Shown: positions 24,168 to 36,596 of the stretch, in pieces | Layout of the letters: each line of letters begins with the position of its first letter | Position numbering within the stretch: position 1 is the first letter of the stretch | DNA from: Verrucomicrobiota bacterium | GTDB taxonomy: Bacteria; Verrucomicrobiota; Verrucomicrobiia; Opitutales; Opitutaceae | Direction: 5' to 3' | DNA: 64,000 nt | NCBI GenBank assembly: GCA_028293545.1 | Contig: JAQGOP010000051.1 | Location: 1 to 64,000 of the forward strand | Notes under the pieces: model-generated | What the model was told of the DNA's origin: nothing | The model's database searches: none | The model's input: the letters and a program-made list of their open reading frames with translations, nothing else | Translations under genes and position numbers: made by a program

Positions 24168-25706
24168 TCAACTTCCCGCCGGGTCGCTCGGCGCGTTGGG
24201 GACAACAGGCTCCACTGGAATCGTCTCCGGCGCTTCGTCCTGTTTCAAAAACTCATGCACCTCGGCCGCCATCTTCGCGCCGAATCCATCGACTTCCATG
24301 ATCTCTTTCATCGAAGCCGCTTTTAACCGGTCGATGGACCCGAAGTGCAGGAGCAGCGCCCGCCGACGCACAGGTCCGAGGCCCTCGAGATCCTCGAGGA
24401 CGCTCTCGCGGATTTTTTTGGAGCGCAGCGTGGCGTTGTAGGTGTTCGCGAAGCGATGGGCCTCATCGCGCAGCCGCTGGAGCAGGTTGAGCGCGGGATG
24501 ATTCAGCGGCATGTTCAACGGCGGCCGGTCATCGGGAAAAATCACGGTCTCGTGTTTCTTCGCCAAGCCGATGATCGGCGGGGGCATCACGTCGAGCCCG
24601 AGGAAGGCCTTCAACGCCGCGCCGATTTGCCCGCGTCCACCGTCGATCACCACCAGGTCGGGAAAAAGTTTCTTTTCCTCGGCCAGCCGGCGATAGCGGC
24701 GTCCGACGACTTCCTCCATGGCTCGGAAATCGTCGTTGCCCATGAAGCTCTTGATCTGGAAACGACGGTAGTGGTCCTTGTCGGGCCGCCCATCGGCGAA
24801 GTGCACCATTGAAGCCACGACGAACGTGCCGGAAATGTGGGAGATATCGAAGCACTCCATCGTGCGCGGCGGCCCCGGCAAACCCAGCACTTCGCCGAGC
24901 AAACGCAGCGCATCGACGTCGCCGGTGGGCCGCGTCGGATCGATCCGTTCGAAGCGCCGGGTCTTCGCCAGGGTTTTCTCGAGTGCGAAAACGACGTCGC
25001 GCAATTCCGCCGCTCTTTCGAAGGCCTGGCCTTCCGCCGCTTTCGCCATTTCGGCGCGGAGCGTCTCAAGCCACTCGCGTGATTTTCCCTCGAGGAAAGT
25101 GCAGGCATCCTCGACGCGCTGGCGGTAATCCGCCGCCGAGACGATCGTGCGCGCCCCATAAAGCTCCTGGCGCACGTCGTCATAGAGCCGCCACGTGCCG
25201 TCGGGCAACTGGTGCGGCGTGCCGTCGCCGAGAAGGATCCCGAACTGGCGGCGCATCTGCGCCAGGGTTTTCCGCAGGAGCCCGCTGTGCGCAAACGGCC
25301 CGAAGTAGCGCGAGCGGTCCTCCTTCTTGATGCGGGTCAGGCGGAAGCGCGGCAGCTCCTCGCCGGGGTCCACGCGCACGAGGAGGAAACGTTTGTCGTC
25401 CGTGAAGTCGGTGTTGTACCGCGGGCGCCACTGCTTGATCAGCTTGCCCTCGAGGAGGATCGCCTCCGGTTCCGACTTCACCTCGACGGTCTCGAGGTCC
25501 TCGATCATGTCGATGAGCGCCCGAATTTTCGGCTGCGACAACGTCCGCACGCGGCCCCGCTGGAAATACGACGACACCCGTTTTTTCAGGCTCTTCGCCT
25601 TGCCGACATAAATGATCCGTCCCAAGCGGTCCTTCATCAGGTAGACGCCCGGCTTGTCCGGCAGCCGCCGGAGCTTTTCCTTCAGGGTGACAACCTCGTC
25701 ACTCAT
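24168..25706 (-). CDS. uvrC: Excinuclease ABC subunit C
   Basis: Nucleotide-excision-repair endonuclease that makes both incisions beside a UvrB-bound lesion. Domains: GIY-YIG nuclease at about 10-90 (GVYLMKD...IIYVGKAKSLKKRVSSYF); UvrB-interacting UVR helix at about 195-225 (QAFERAAELRDVVFAL); RNase-H-like nuclease at about 255-400 (MECFDISHISGTFVVASMV); tandem HhH at about 450-505 (LEDLEGLGPVRRRALLLHFG). At 512 residues it is shorter than the roughly 600 of E. coli UvrC, and the region that normally holds four cluster-binding cysteines (about 145-190) has none. ATG 25706 is chosen; the longer frame is REP sequence lying 2 bases upstream. Confidence 0.9.
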   Translation of the reverse strand: MSDEVVTLKEKLRRLPDKPGVYLMKDRLGRIIYVGKAKSLKKRVSSYFQRGRVRTLSQPKIRALIDMIEDLETVEVKSEPEAILLEGKLIKQWRPRYNTDFTDDKRFLLVRVDPGEELPRFRLTRIKKEDRSRYFGPFAHSGLLRKTLAQMRRQFGILLGDGTPHQLPDGTWRLYDDVRQELYGARTIVSAADYRQRVEDACTFLEGKSREWLETLRAEMAKAAEGQAFERAAELRDVVFALEKTLAKTRRFERIDPTRPTGDVDALRLLGEVLGLPGPPRTMECFDISHISGTFVVASMVHFADGRPDKDHYRRFQIKSFMGNDDFRAMEEVVGRRYRRLAEEKKLFPDLVVIDGGRGQIGAALKAFLGLDVMPPPIIGLAKKHETVIFPDDRPPLNMPLNHPALNLLQRLRDEAHRFANTYNATLRSKKIRESVLEDLEGLGPVRRRALLLHFGSIDRLKAASMKEIMEVDGFGAKMAAEVHEFLKQDEAPETIPVEPVVPNAPSDPAGS

Positions 25707-25708
25707 GC

Positions 25709-25731
25709 GTAGCGCAGGCGGCCCGCCTGCT
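25709..25731 (+). repeat. REP-like element abutting the uvrC start
   Basis: A REP copy in plus orientation begins 2 bases upstream of the minus-strand uvrC ATG, occupying the position where a Shine-Dalgarno sequence would lie. In the uvrC mRNA it would form a GC-rich hairpin directly before the start codon. Confidence 0.85.
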
Positions 25732-25859
25732 CCGAACTCCGGCGTCAATGGGGATGATTTGGTAAGCGAACAATGGAGTAGTGACACCGGCGGGAGCCCA
25801 CGATTGGCTCTCCCGCTGGCATTTTGACAGAATTTGCCTAGTCTCCCCCGCTCGCAAGT

Positions 25860-27197
25860 ATGGTTTCATCCGGTTTACCCTCCTCCCCGTCCGCACCCTT
25901 CGTCGTCAAACGCTACGAACTGCTCACGCTCGGCGATGAACTGCTGCTCGGGCTCACCCCCAACGGTCATCTCACTTTTATCGGCGCGCAACTCGGCCGC
26001 CGCGGCGTACTTCTGGAGCGGAACGTCACGATCACAGACGAGGCCGAGGCCATCGCCCGCCAGTTCCGCGAGAGCTGGGCGGCGGCGGATGTGATCATCA
26101 CGACCGGCGGCCTGGGGCCGACCTGCGACGACCGGACGCGCGAGGTCATTGCCGAGATGCTCGGCCAGAAACTCGTTTTCGATCCCGCGATCGAAAAAGC
26201 GATGGAGGAACGTTTTGCGGCGTTTGGTCGCAAGATGACGCCGAACAACCTGAAGCAGGCGTACCGTTTCGAACGCGGCCAAGTGCTGCCGAATGCCCAC
26301 GGCACCGCGCCGGGCCTTTGGGTCGAGCAGGACGGCAAGGTGCTCTGCATGCTGCCGGGACCGCCGAACGAATTGCAGCCGATGTTTGTGGAGCAGGTGC
26401 TCCCGCGCCTGGCGAAGCTGGGCCTGCTCCTGGATCGCGAGGCGTACGTGCAGCTTCGCACCGCGGGCATCGGCGAGTCGGCGCTCGAGACGCGGCTCCA
26501 GCCGATCTTTGATCGTCACGGCGAAGCGCTCAGCGTGGCGTTCTGCGCGCACCAGGGCCAGGTCGACTGTCGCGTGAGTTCGCCGACCGGAAAACTTTCG
26601 CTGGAACAGCTCGACGGCGTTGCCGCGGAATGCGCGCGCCACCTCGGCGAGGATTTCATGTGCTACGGGCACGACTCGCTCGCGAAGGTCTGTGCCGACC
26701 TGCTGCGCGCGCAGGAGAAAAAACTCGCGGTTGCCGAGACCGCGACGGGCGGGTTGCTCGCGCATGCGTTCACCGAAGTTTGCGGAGCGTGCAAGTTTTT
26801 CGCCGGCGGAGTCGTGTGCTGCACGAACGACGCGAAGATGCAGCTCCTCGATGTGCCGGAGTGCCTGCTGTTGCAGCACGGTTCGGTGAGCCCCGAGGGG
26901 GCGGTCGCGATGGCGACCGGCGCCGCAGAAACCCTGGGCGCGGATTACGCGCTGGCGGTGACGGGTTTTGCCGGCGCGAGTGAAGGGGAGATCAGCAAAG
27001 GGAACCCGGTCGGGACGATTTTCATCGCGCTGCACGCGCCGCACGGGGTGTGGTCGAAGAAGCTCAGCTATCCCGGCCCGCGGCCAACCGTGAAGAGCCG
27101 TGCCGTGAACGCCGCGCTCGATTGGCTCCGTCGCGAGCTGGTGCGCGCCCAGTCCGGCGCCACCGCGCCCGTGCGCCGCACCGGTGTGATGCAGTAG
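25860..27197 (+). CDS. cinA: CinA family protein (MoCF domain plus amidase-like domain)
   Basis: A 445-residue two-domain CinA homologue. Residues about 15-185 form the molybdopterin-binding-like (MoCF) domain, with TTGGLGPTCDD and LPGPPNEL, linked to ADP-ribose pyrophosphatase activity in some CinA proteins. Residues about 285-430 form the PncC nicotinamide-nucleotide amidase-like domain. There the conserved AESCTGG is AETATGG and the Y of the downstream GVVxYSNxxK block is Cys (GVVCCTNDAK), so amidase activity is questionable while the Lys is retained. Start at the ATG 25860. Convergent with the GH2 gene; the stop is followed after 4 bases by a REP pair. Confidence 0.85.
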   Translation: MVSSGLPSSPSAPFVVKRYELLTLGDELLLGLTPNGHLTFIGAQLGRRGVLLERNVTITDEAEAIARQFRESWAAADVIITTGGLGPTCDDRTREVIAEMLGQKLVFDPAIEKAMEERFAAFGRKMTPNNLKQAYRFERGQVLPNAHGTAPGLWVEQDGKVLCMLPGPPNELQPMFVEQVLPRLAKLGLLLDREAYVQLRTAGIGESALETRLQPIFDRHGEALSVAFCAHQGQVDCRVSSPTGKLSLEQLDGVAAECARHLGEDFMCYGHDSLAKVCADLLRAQEKKLAVAETATGGLLAHAFTEVCGACKFFAGGVVCCTNDAKMQLLDVPECLLLQHGSVSPEGAVAMATGAAETLGADYALAVTGFAGASEGEISKGNPVGTIFIALHAPHGVWSKKLSYPGPRPTVKSRAVNAALDWLRRELVRAQSGATAPVRRTGVMQ

Positions 27198-27201
27198 GGG
27201 G

Positions 27202-27286
27202 AGTAGCGCAGGCGGCCCGCCTGCTCAGGTATCGAATCCCGTATTTCGAATTCGGATTTCCGAGCAGGCGGGCCGCCTGCGCTACT
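27202..27286. repeat. Facing REP pair between convergent genes
   Basis: REP copy in plus orientation at 27202-27225 follows the cinA stop, and an inverted copy at 27262-27286 contains CTA (27282-27284), the TAG stop of the GH2 gene. Together they make a long potential hairpin between two convergent genes. Confidence 0.92.
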
Positions 27287-29189
27287 TCAGAAAAATCTTC
27301 TGCAGCGCCACCGCCGCCGGTTTCATGCGTCCGTAGAAATCCAGCACCGCGGTGTTCGCGGGGTTGGGAAACGGATCGTGGCCCATCCACAGGATGATTC
27401 CGCCGCACTTCGGAAAACGTCCCTTGATCGAACGCGCCGCCTTTTCCAGCGCCGCGGCTTGCAGGCCCTGGCTCCAGTCCACGTACTCCGCGAGATCCCG
27501 CGGCGGACGACCATGCGCCTGCTGGAACGCCGCGCCCTGGATCCAGAATCCATACCGCCGCCAGCGCGGATTCGTTTCATCGAGCGGCAGCAGCGAGCCC
27601 GGCGCGTAAAATTTCTCCAGGATATCCAGCGGGCTCGCCCCCGCTGCCCCGACCTCGGAGCGAAACAGCGCGTCGTCCTTCGACCAATAGGTTTCCGACA
27701 CCGGAAACCACGGACCGTGGGTGTCCCAGTGCAGCCCCTGGCCAAATTCCTTCTCATCCGCCACCGCGCGCGGGCCGGTTGGGGAGGTAGCGAGAAAACG
27801 CCGCGATGGATCGAGCGCGCGTGCTTCCTCGCCGATCATCGCGAGCAGCGGATGCGACGCCGGGGCCGGCTTGCCCGAGCCGACTTTGCTCCCGTTGAGA
27901 TGACCCATCAGTTCGTTGCCGCCGCACCAGCAGAGCAGCGACGCGTGGTGCTGGCGCCGGGGGATGTAGTCGCGCACGATCGGGCGCGTTTCAGCGATCA
28001 CCTTCGCGTCCTCCGGCGGCCAGTTGTCGATGCCTGAAGAGGAAAACGGAAACTCCTGCCAAACCAGGATCCCATGGCGATCGCACAGATCGTAGAAGAC
28101 CTCCGTCTCGAGAAAGGCCCCGCCCCACACTCGAAACACATTGCAGCCCATGTCCGCGTAGGCGCGGATGCGAACCTCGTAGTCGGCGGGCGTGAGGTCC
28201 GCGTAATTCGGGCGGATTGGAGTCCAGTTCACGCCTTGGAGAAATAGCGCGCGGCCATTTACGACGCAGATCCACGGATCGGCCCCGGCGGGCGCATCTT
28301 CACAGTCGCGCCACGTCACGTCCTTGAACCCGACGGTGCGGGTCCATTCGTCCGCGACGACGCCCTGTTCATTTTTCAATGCGCAGGTCACGCGATACGT
28401 TTTCTGCGGTCCTTCGCGGTTCGGCCACCAAGGCTCGACGGCCAAGTCGTCGAACTTTGCGCCGCCCGCGAGCTCAGCCGCATCCACTTCGCGCTGCACG
28501 ATGCACCGCGCACCGTCCGTGAGGGATATTTCCACGCGCCCGCTGGAATTTCCGAAGAGTGTGAAACCCTTCGGCGAAAGCTGGCAGCGCATCGTGGCCA
28601 GCTCGTCGCCGTCGGAAACTTCGAGCGTCACGCGATCCCAGATCCCGATCTGCACCAGGCGCGGCTGCCAGTCCCAAGTGTAATTGAACCGGGCCTTCCA
28701 ATCGCGGATCTGCGACGTGTGGTGGAACTGTCCGAGCCAGCGCGGCGGAAGGTCGAAGACGACCTGGAGTTTGTTTTCCTCGACGAGCGCGACCGCCGAG
28801 AGGTCAAAGACGTGTTCGACAAAGCCGTTCTCAAAACGGCCGACCAGCTGGCCGTTGCAGCAAACCCAGCCCGCATGGTCGAGGCCGGCGCAACGGAGCC
28901 GACGGACCGCGCCGCCGCCGAGCCATTCGCGCGGAAAGACGGTTTCAAAAACCCAGTTCCGGTTTTCGACCCATTCGGAGCCGCGGCTATCGAGGTTGTA
29001 ATTCCAGTCGGGAATGAGCTTTTGCTCGAGCAGCAGCTGTTGCACGGAAGCCGGCACGCGCGCCGGGACCGGGGCCACTTCACTCAAGCTCGGCGCGCCG
29101 AGATCGATCCCCGCGAGAAACCGCCACGTGTCAGGAGTGTATCCGGTCAGAGTCCAGGAGGCCGTGGCCAGGTCACGAGTAAGTTTCAT
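27282..29189 (-). CDS. GH2-family glycosidase (beta-mannosidase-like)
   Basis: A 635-residue retaining glycoside hydrolase. N-terminal sugar-binding jelly roll (about 1-160), Ig-like middle domain (about 160-265), then a TIM barrel with NWTPIRPNYADLTPADYEVRIRAYAD in part, VWGGAFLETEVFYDLCDRHGILVWQEF, CWCGGNEL carrying the acid/base Glu, and FRSEVGAAG carrying the likely nucleophile Glu. The barrel loops resemble beta-mannosidases, although typical ones are about 850 residues, so C-terminal domains are absent. No signal peptide is visible. The TAG stop is within a REP element. Confidence 0.82.
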   Translation of the reverse strand: MKLTRDLATASWTLTGYTPDTWRFLAGIDLGAPSLSEVAPVPARVPASVQQLLLEQKLIPDWNYNLDSRGSEWVENRNWVFETVFPREWLGGGAVRRLRCAGLDHAGWVCCNGQLVGRFENGFVEHVFDLSAVALVEENKLQVVFDLPPRWLGQFHHTSQIRDWKARFNYTWDWQPRLVQIGIWDRVTLEVSDGDELATMRCQLSPKGFTLFGNSSGRVEISLTDGARCIVQREVDAAELAGGAKFDDLAVEPWWPNREGPQKTYRVTCALKNEQGVVADEWTRTVGFKDVTWRDCEDAPAGADPWICVVNGRALFLQGVNWTPIRPNYADLTPADYEVRIRAYADMGCNVFRVWGGAFLETEVFYDLCDRHGILVWQEFPFSSSGIDNWPPEDAKVIAETRPIVRDYIPRRQHHASLLCWCGGNELMGHLNGSKVGSGKPAPASHPLLAMIGEEARALDPSRRFLATSPTGPRAVADEKEFGQGLHWDTHGPWFPVSETYWSKDDALFRSEVGAAGASPLDILEKFYAPGSLLPLDETNPRWRRYGFWIQGAAFQQAHGRPPRDLAEYVDWSQGLQAAALEKAARSIKGRFPKCGGIILWMGHDPFPNPANTAVLDFYGRMKPAAVALQKIFLK

Positions 29190-29195
29190 TCAACT

Positions 29196-29402
29196 GTTTT
29201 TTTAACCGCGAATGGACGCGAATAAACGCGAATCCGGAGTTCCAAACCCCGGAGTTTCCCCGCGGATTGCGCAGATCAACGCGGATGGGGAACCAAATGC
29301 AGTGGTATTTATCCGGATCGGATCCGCGTGATCCGCGGGAAGAAGCTCGAGGTTTGGAACTCCGGATTCGCGTTTATTCGCGTCCATTCGCGGTTAAAAA
29401 AC
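29196..29402. repeat. Nested long inverted repeat, about 200 bp
   Basis: Outer arms 29196-29250 (TTTTTTTAACCGCGAATGGA...CCGGAGTTCCAAACC) and about 29350-29402 are near-perfect inverses over more than 45 bases. Between them lies an inner pair around CGCGGATTGCGCAGATCAACG and ATCCGCGTGATCCGCGG. It is the most complete copy of this dispersed family. It lies between the GH2 and purC genes. Confidence 0.9.
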
Positions 29403-29425
29403 GGATTGGTGGTTTGTTTCCCGAT

Positions 29426-30337
29426 TTAACCCAGGAGGTTCTTGAGGGCGGCGAGGTATTTTTTCTGGGTGCGTTGGATCACGTCGCTCGGAACCTTTGG
29501 CGCCGGGGGTTTCTGGTCCCACTTGATCGCGAGCAGGTAGTCGCGCACGAACTGCTTGTCGTAGCTCGGCGGGGACTGGTTCGGCGCGTATTGGTCCGCG
29601 GGCCAGTAACGCGACGAATCGGGCGTCAGCACTTCATCGATCAGGAACAGATTGCCCGCGTCGTCCGTCCCGAACTCGAACTTCGTGTCGGCCAAGATCA
29701 TCCCGGCCTGCATCGCGCGGTCGTGGCCCAGCCGGTAAAGCGCGAGGCTCATCGCCTTCACCTGCGCGTAGAGTTCCGCGCCGATCGTCGCCGCCCCCTG
29801 CGCGTCGTCGATCGCTTCGTCGTGCTGGCCCTTCGGCGCTTTTGTGGTCGGCGTGAAGATCGGTTCAGGCAAGCGGTCGGCCTGGCGCAATCCCGCCGGC
29901 AGCGTAATGCCGCAGACAGAGCCCGTTTTCTGGTAGGCGCTCCAGCCGCTGCCGATCAGGTAGCCGCGCGCGACGCATTCGATGGCGAGGGGTTTCAGTT
30001 TCCGCACGACCATGCTGCGCAGCTGGAGGTCGCGGCTCGTGATTCCGCGGCGCAGAAATTCCCCGGCCTGGTTGGGGAAAAGGTGGTTCTGGATCACGGG
30101 TTTCGTCTGCTCGAACCACCAATTGCTGAGCTGCGTGAGGATCACGCCCTTGCCCGGGATGCCGTCGGGCAGGATGACGTCGAAAGCCGAGAGACGATCG
30201 GTCGCGACGAGCAGGAGGGCGTCGCCGAGGTCGAAAATCTCGCGGACCTTGCCCGAGGCGATGCGCGGGAAGGGGAGCCCGTCGATCGAAGTGACAGCCG
30301 TGGGAGGAAGCGCGGCAGAAATCGCGGCGAAATTCAT
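29426..30337 (-). CDS. purC: Phosphoribosylaminoimidazole-succinocarboxamide synthase
   Basis: SAICAR synthetase, ligating aspartate to CAIR in purine biosynthesis. The 303-residue length matches the longer (Ade1-like) form rather than the 240-residue E. coli form. SGKVREIFDLGDALLLVATDRLSAFD at the N-terminus and LPDGIPGKG are family signatures; KLKPLAIECVARGYLIGSGW and ILADTKFEFG carry conserved nucleotide/substrate-binding residues. Start at ATG 30337 (MNFAAISAAL) rather than the outer 30364. Not in a visible pur operon. Confidence 0.9.
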   Translation of the reverse strand: MNFAAISAALPPTAVTSIDGLPFPRIASGKVREIFDLGDALLLVATDRLSAFDVILPDGIPGKGVILTQLSNWWFEQTKPVIQNHLFPNQAGEFLRRGITSRDLQLRSMVVRKLKPLAIECVARGYLIGSGWSAYQKTGSVCGITLPAGLRQADRLPEPIFTPTTKAPKGQHDEAIDDAQGAATIGAELYAQVKAMSLALYRLGHDRAMQAGMILADTKFEFGTDDAGNLFLIDEVLTPDSSRYWPADQYAPNQSPPSYDKQFVRDYLLAIKWDQKPPAPKVPSDVIQRTQKKYLAALKNLLG

Positions 30338-30432
30338 CCGCTCATTTGAACACCAATCCGCCAAAGATGAAGAAGGAACGTAACCCGGACCGGTTTAACC
30401 GCGGATGGACCCGACGTAGTTGAAAACCGGCG

Positions 30433-34248
<3,816 letters not shown>

Positions 34249-34357
34249 CGGAAGCAGCACGGCATGGAGGGCAGCCTGCGTCCGGCGCGCCGTCAATGAC
34301 GCGAATCAGCCCTTACGCGTTTTCGCGTAGGAGCGTCAGCAGCCGGTCGGCTTGGAA

Positions 34358-34510
34358 AGTAGCGCAGGCGGCCCGCCTGCTTTTCGAAGTAGCGAGTAGT
34401 GAGTAGCGCGTAGCGAGTAGACCGATCCTTCCGGGAAGTCGTGCACCGTTACCGTAGGTGGTCCGACTACTCGCTACTTTGGGCAGAAGCAGGCGGGCCG
34501 CCTGCGCTAC
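34358..34510. repeat. Facing REP pair with GTAGCGAGTA tails
   Basis: REP 34358-34381 (plus) with tandem AGTAGCGAGTAGTGAGTAG tail, about 75 bases of centre, a reverse tail (ACTACTCGCTACTTTG), and inverted REP 34488-34510. The CTA at 34507-34509 in the right REP is the TAG stop of the YCII gene. Confidence 0.92.
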
Positions 34511-34899
34511 GGCCGGCCCCGTAACTCGGTTAGCGCGGGGCTGAACTCCGCGATGGCCCGCACTTCCACGCTCAAACCGACGGCGAGGCTCGGGCACCGT
34601 TGGGCGATCGCGGTGGCTTCATCGAGATCGGCCACGGTCAGGAAGAAATAGCCGCCGACAATTTCCTTGGTCTCGGCGTAGGGGCCATCCTTGACCGTTT
34701 CACCGCGTGGTCCGGACACCACGCGGCCTTGAAATTCAAGCGGGTGGCCCTGCTTGACCTTGCCCTGTGCGGCGAGCGAATCGTACCACTGATTCCAGGC
34801 GGCGACGAGCTGCCGCCGCCCATCGGGCGACATCCTTTGATAAACGTCAGGATCGGAGTCGCGAAAGATCAGGAGGAAGGGCGCGGAGTTCGTGGCCAT
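34507..34899 (-). CDS. YCII-related (DGPF domain) protein
   Basis: A 130-residue YCII-fold protein; DGPYAETKEIVGGYFFLTV matches the DGPF/YCII signature (DGPFxExKE). Such proteins are often paired with ECF sigma factors or are small dimeric enzymes of unknown reaction. The last residues (ELRGRP) are read from repeat flank and the TAG stop lies in a REP element, so the native C-terminus may have been altered. Transcribed alone. Confidence 0.8.
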   Translation of the reverse strand: MATNSAPFLLIFRDSDPDVYQRMSPDGRRQLVAAWNQWYDSLAAQGKVKQGHPLEFQGRVVSGPRGETVKDGPYAETKEIVGGYFFLTVADLDEATAIAQRCPSLAVGLSVEVRAIAEFSPALTELRGRP

Positions 34900-35036
34900 G
34901 GAGGTTGCGGGTTTGGCAGCGGGGAAGTGGCCTCAGGAGTAGGCGGTGGCCCCGGGGCACGGAAGAAAAATTTCCCGCGAAATTCCACGGGCGCCTGTCC
35001 GTTTCGAGGGGAGTCATTCGTTGTAGGGATATCTCA

Positions 35037-35447
35037 ATGAACGAAACTGTTCCCGGCCGAAATCTTCTCCGCAGCACGGGCGCCGTTTTCCTGGGTATCT
35101 TCGTGGTGTTCGTCCTTTCGCTTGGCACCGATCAAGTGCTGCACGTCCTGAAGATCTATCCGCCGTGGAATGAAGCGATGTGGGACAACCGCCTCAACGC
35201 CTTGGCGCTGTCGTACCGGATTGTGTACGGCGTGGTCGGAGGTTTCGTGACGGCCAAATGCGCCCCGCGCAACCCGCTGCGCCACGCGCTGATCATGGGC
35301 TGGATTGGCTTCGGTCTGAGTGTGGCCGGCGCGATCGGCGGGATCGTGATGAAAATGGGTCCGGCCTGGTATCCGATCGTCCTCGCGCTCACGGCGCTGC
35401 CCTGTGCCTGGGCGGGTGGAAGGCTCGGCTCGAAACGGTCGAACTGA
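35037..35447 (+). CDS. Small membrane protein of unknown function
   Basis: A 136-residue protein with four predicted hydrophobic segments (AVFLGIFVVFVLSLGT, LSYRIVYGVVGGFVTA, HALIMGWIGFGLSVAGAIGG, WYPIVLALTALPCAWAGG). A GTAGGGAT stretch lies suitably before the ATG at 35037. The last residues are Lys/Arg-rich. No family recognised with certainty. The longer upstream open frame is not coding. Confidence 0.6.
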   Translation: MNETVPGRNLLRSTGAVFLGIFVVFVLSLGTDQVLHVLKIYPPWNEAMWDNRLNALALSYRIVYGVVGGFVTAKCAPRNPLRHALIMGWIGFGLSVAGAIGGIVMKMGPAWYPIVLALTALPCAWAGGRLGSKRSN

Positions 35448-35592
35448 TATTTGGAAGCAGGCGCTCGTTTGAGGTAGGGCAGGGACCGTTGGGCTCGCCG
35501 GCAAGGTTGCCCGCGGATGACTCGAGGGCGGGAATCGGCGCATTGTTCTTCGCCATTTACGTTTTCCTGTTCGAGTGAGGGTACGGGCTCGG

Positions 35593-35760
35593 AAGTAGCG
35601 CAGGCGGCTCGCCTGCTCGGGAAAGTTCGAAATTCGGAATCCGCTTCGGAACTATCCGAAGAATCGGACACAATAGTATCAACGATGAGCGAGATAACGC
35701 CGCGCGCTCCGAATTCCCCAATTTCGAATTCCGAATCTGAGCAGCCGGCCGCCTGCACTT
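35593..35760. repeat. REP-like element and degenerate inverted partner
   Basis: In the 365-base gap 35448-35812, a REP copy sits at 35593-35616 (variant core GCAGGCGGCTCGCCTGC) and a decayed inverted copy at about 35738-35760 (GAGCAGCCGGCCGCCTGCAC). The centre has short inverted GAATTCGGAATC-like words. Nothing else recognisable is in this gap. Confidence 0.75.
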
Positions 35761-35812
35761 GTATCCACTTCGGGTTTTCACACGGTCTGTCACGCTCGTA
35801 GCTATCGAATTT

Positions 35813-36373
35813 CTACGGGCGATCACGGACCATGATCGCTTCACGCGTTGGCTCGCCGGGCACCGCGACATCGCGCACGCGGATGAATCCTGCTTTCTCG
35901 AAGGTTCGGATGGAGCGCGCATTGTTCACCGCCGGTCCGGCGACGACGCGCGTAATACCCTCGGCACGGAAAACGATCGTTGCAACGAACGCATCGAGCG
36001 CGCCCGAGCCGAGGCCTCGACCGCACGCGGTGGGCTCTCCGATCAGGAGATCGACACCGGCTGTCCCTGCCAGGCCTTCGCCGATGTCGTGTGCGTAGTC
36101 CGCGTAATCGGCGAGACGGTACCATTGGATCAGGCCGATGGGCGATTGGTCCGCAACGATGATGAAACGCTGCGTGGCAATGCCGTGATCGATGCCCGGG
36201 CCGTATTTCGCTTCGACGTCGTCGGCGCTGGCGGCATCGGGACCTGCGCCGCCCAACGATCCGACGCCGGATTGCTGGCCCCACCATTCGTAGACGTGGG
36301 GAGTGTTCAACCAATGTCGCAGCAGCGGAAAGTCACCGCGGTCGAGCGCACGAAAGGAAATCACACCGCGCAT
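35813..36373 (-). CDS. GNAT acetyltransferase, AAC(6')/IucB-like
   Basis: A 186-residue GNAT-fold N-acetyltransferase whose order of motifs resembles AAC(6')-type enzymes and the related siderophore acyltransferases: WLNTPHVYEWWG near the N-terminus, GVDLLIGEPTACGRGLGSGAL with the acetyl-CoA pyrophosphate loop, and NNARSIRTFEKAGFIRV at the C-terminus. Start at ATG 36373 (MRGVISFRALD), in preference to the longer frame. Resemblance does not show aminoglycoside modification; the natural substrate is unknown. Confidence 0.75.
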   Translation of the reverse strand: MRGVISFRALDRGDFPLLRHWLNTPHVYEWWGQQSGVGSLGGAGPDAASADDVEAKYGPGIDHGIATQRFIIVADQSPIGLIQWYRLADYADYAHDIGEGLAGTAGVDLLIGEPTACGRGLGSGALDAFVATIVFRAEGITRVVAGPAVNNARSIRTFEKAGFIRVRDVAVPGEPTREAIMVRDRP

Positions 36374-36420
36374 GAAAGGGAAAATTTTCGAGACGGCGAG
36401 CGTGATGGAATCGGATTTCG

Positions 36421-36527
36421 ACACAGAGAGCACTGAGAGGCGCGGCGGACACGGAGTAAGTCAGGTCGGTTGCTCGGTCCGAGGTCTTACTCAGTGCCCC
36501 TCTGTGCTTCACACTGTTTTCTGTGTA
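36421..36527. repeat. Dispersed inverted repeat, CACAGAGAGCACTGAGAG arms
   Basis: Left arm 36421-36462 (ACACAGAGAGCACTGAGAGG...GGAGTAAGTCA) and right arm 36485-36527 (CTTACTCAGTGCCCCTCTGTG...TTCTGTGT) face each other between the divergent GNAT and HD genes. They pair imperfectly. Confidence 0.65.
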
Positions 36528-36596
36528 ACATCATGATGGGGTGTCGGGTATTTCCGCGTCGCTTCGCGGGTTTGGATTTAGCAAGTTGGCTTTTTG

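Noticed and set aside
23872..24171. Extended N-terminus of the PhyH protein
   Set aside because: Encoded by the composite repeat and a REP copy. Peptides such as EQASRLRYF are the usual translation of REP sequence, seen in many unrelated frames.
25824..25829. TTGACA box upstream of cinA
   Set aside because: A good -35 hexamer, but the expected -10 position is GC-rich and would lie within a few bases of the start codon.
35813..36373. Aminoglycoside resistance gene
   Set aside because: The protein resembles AAC(6')-type GNAT enzymes, but similarity at this level does not establish drug acetylation, and no mobile context is present.
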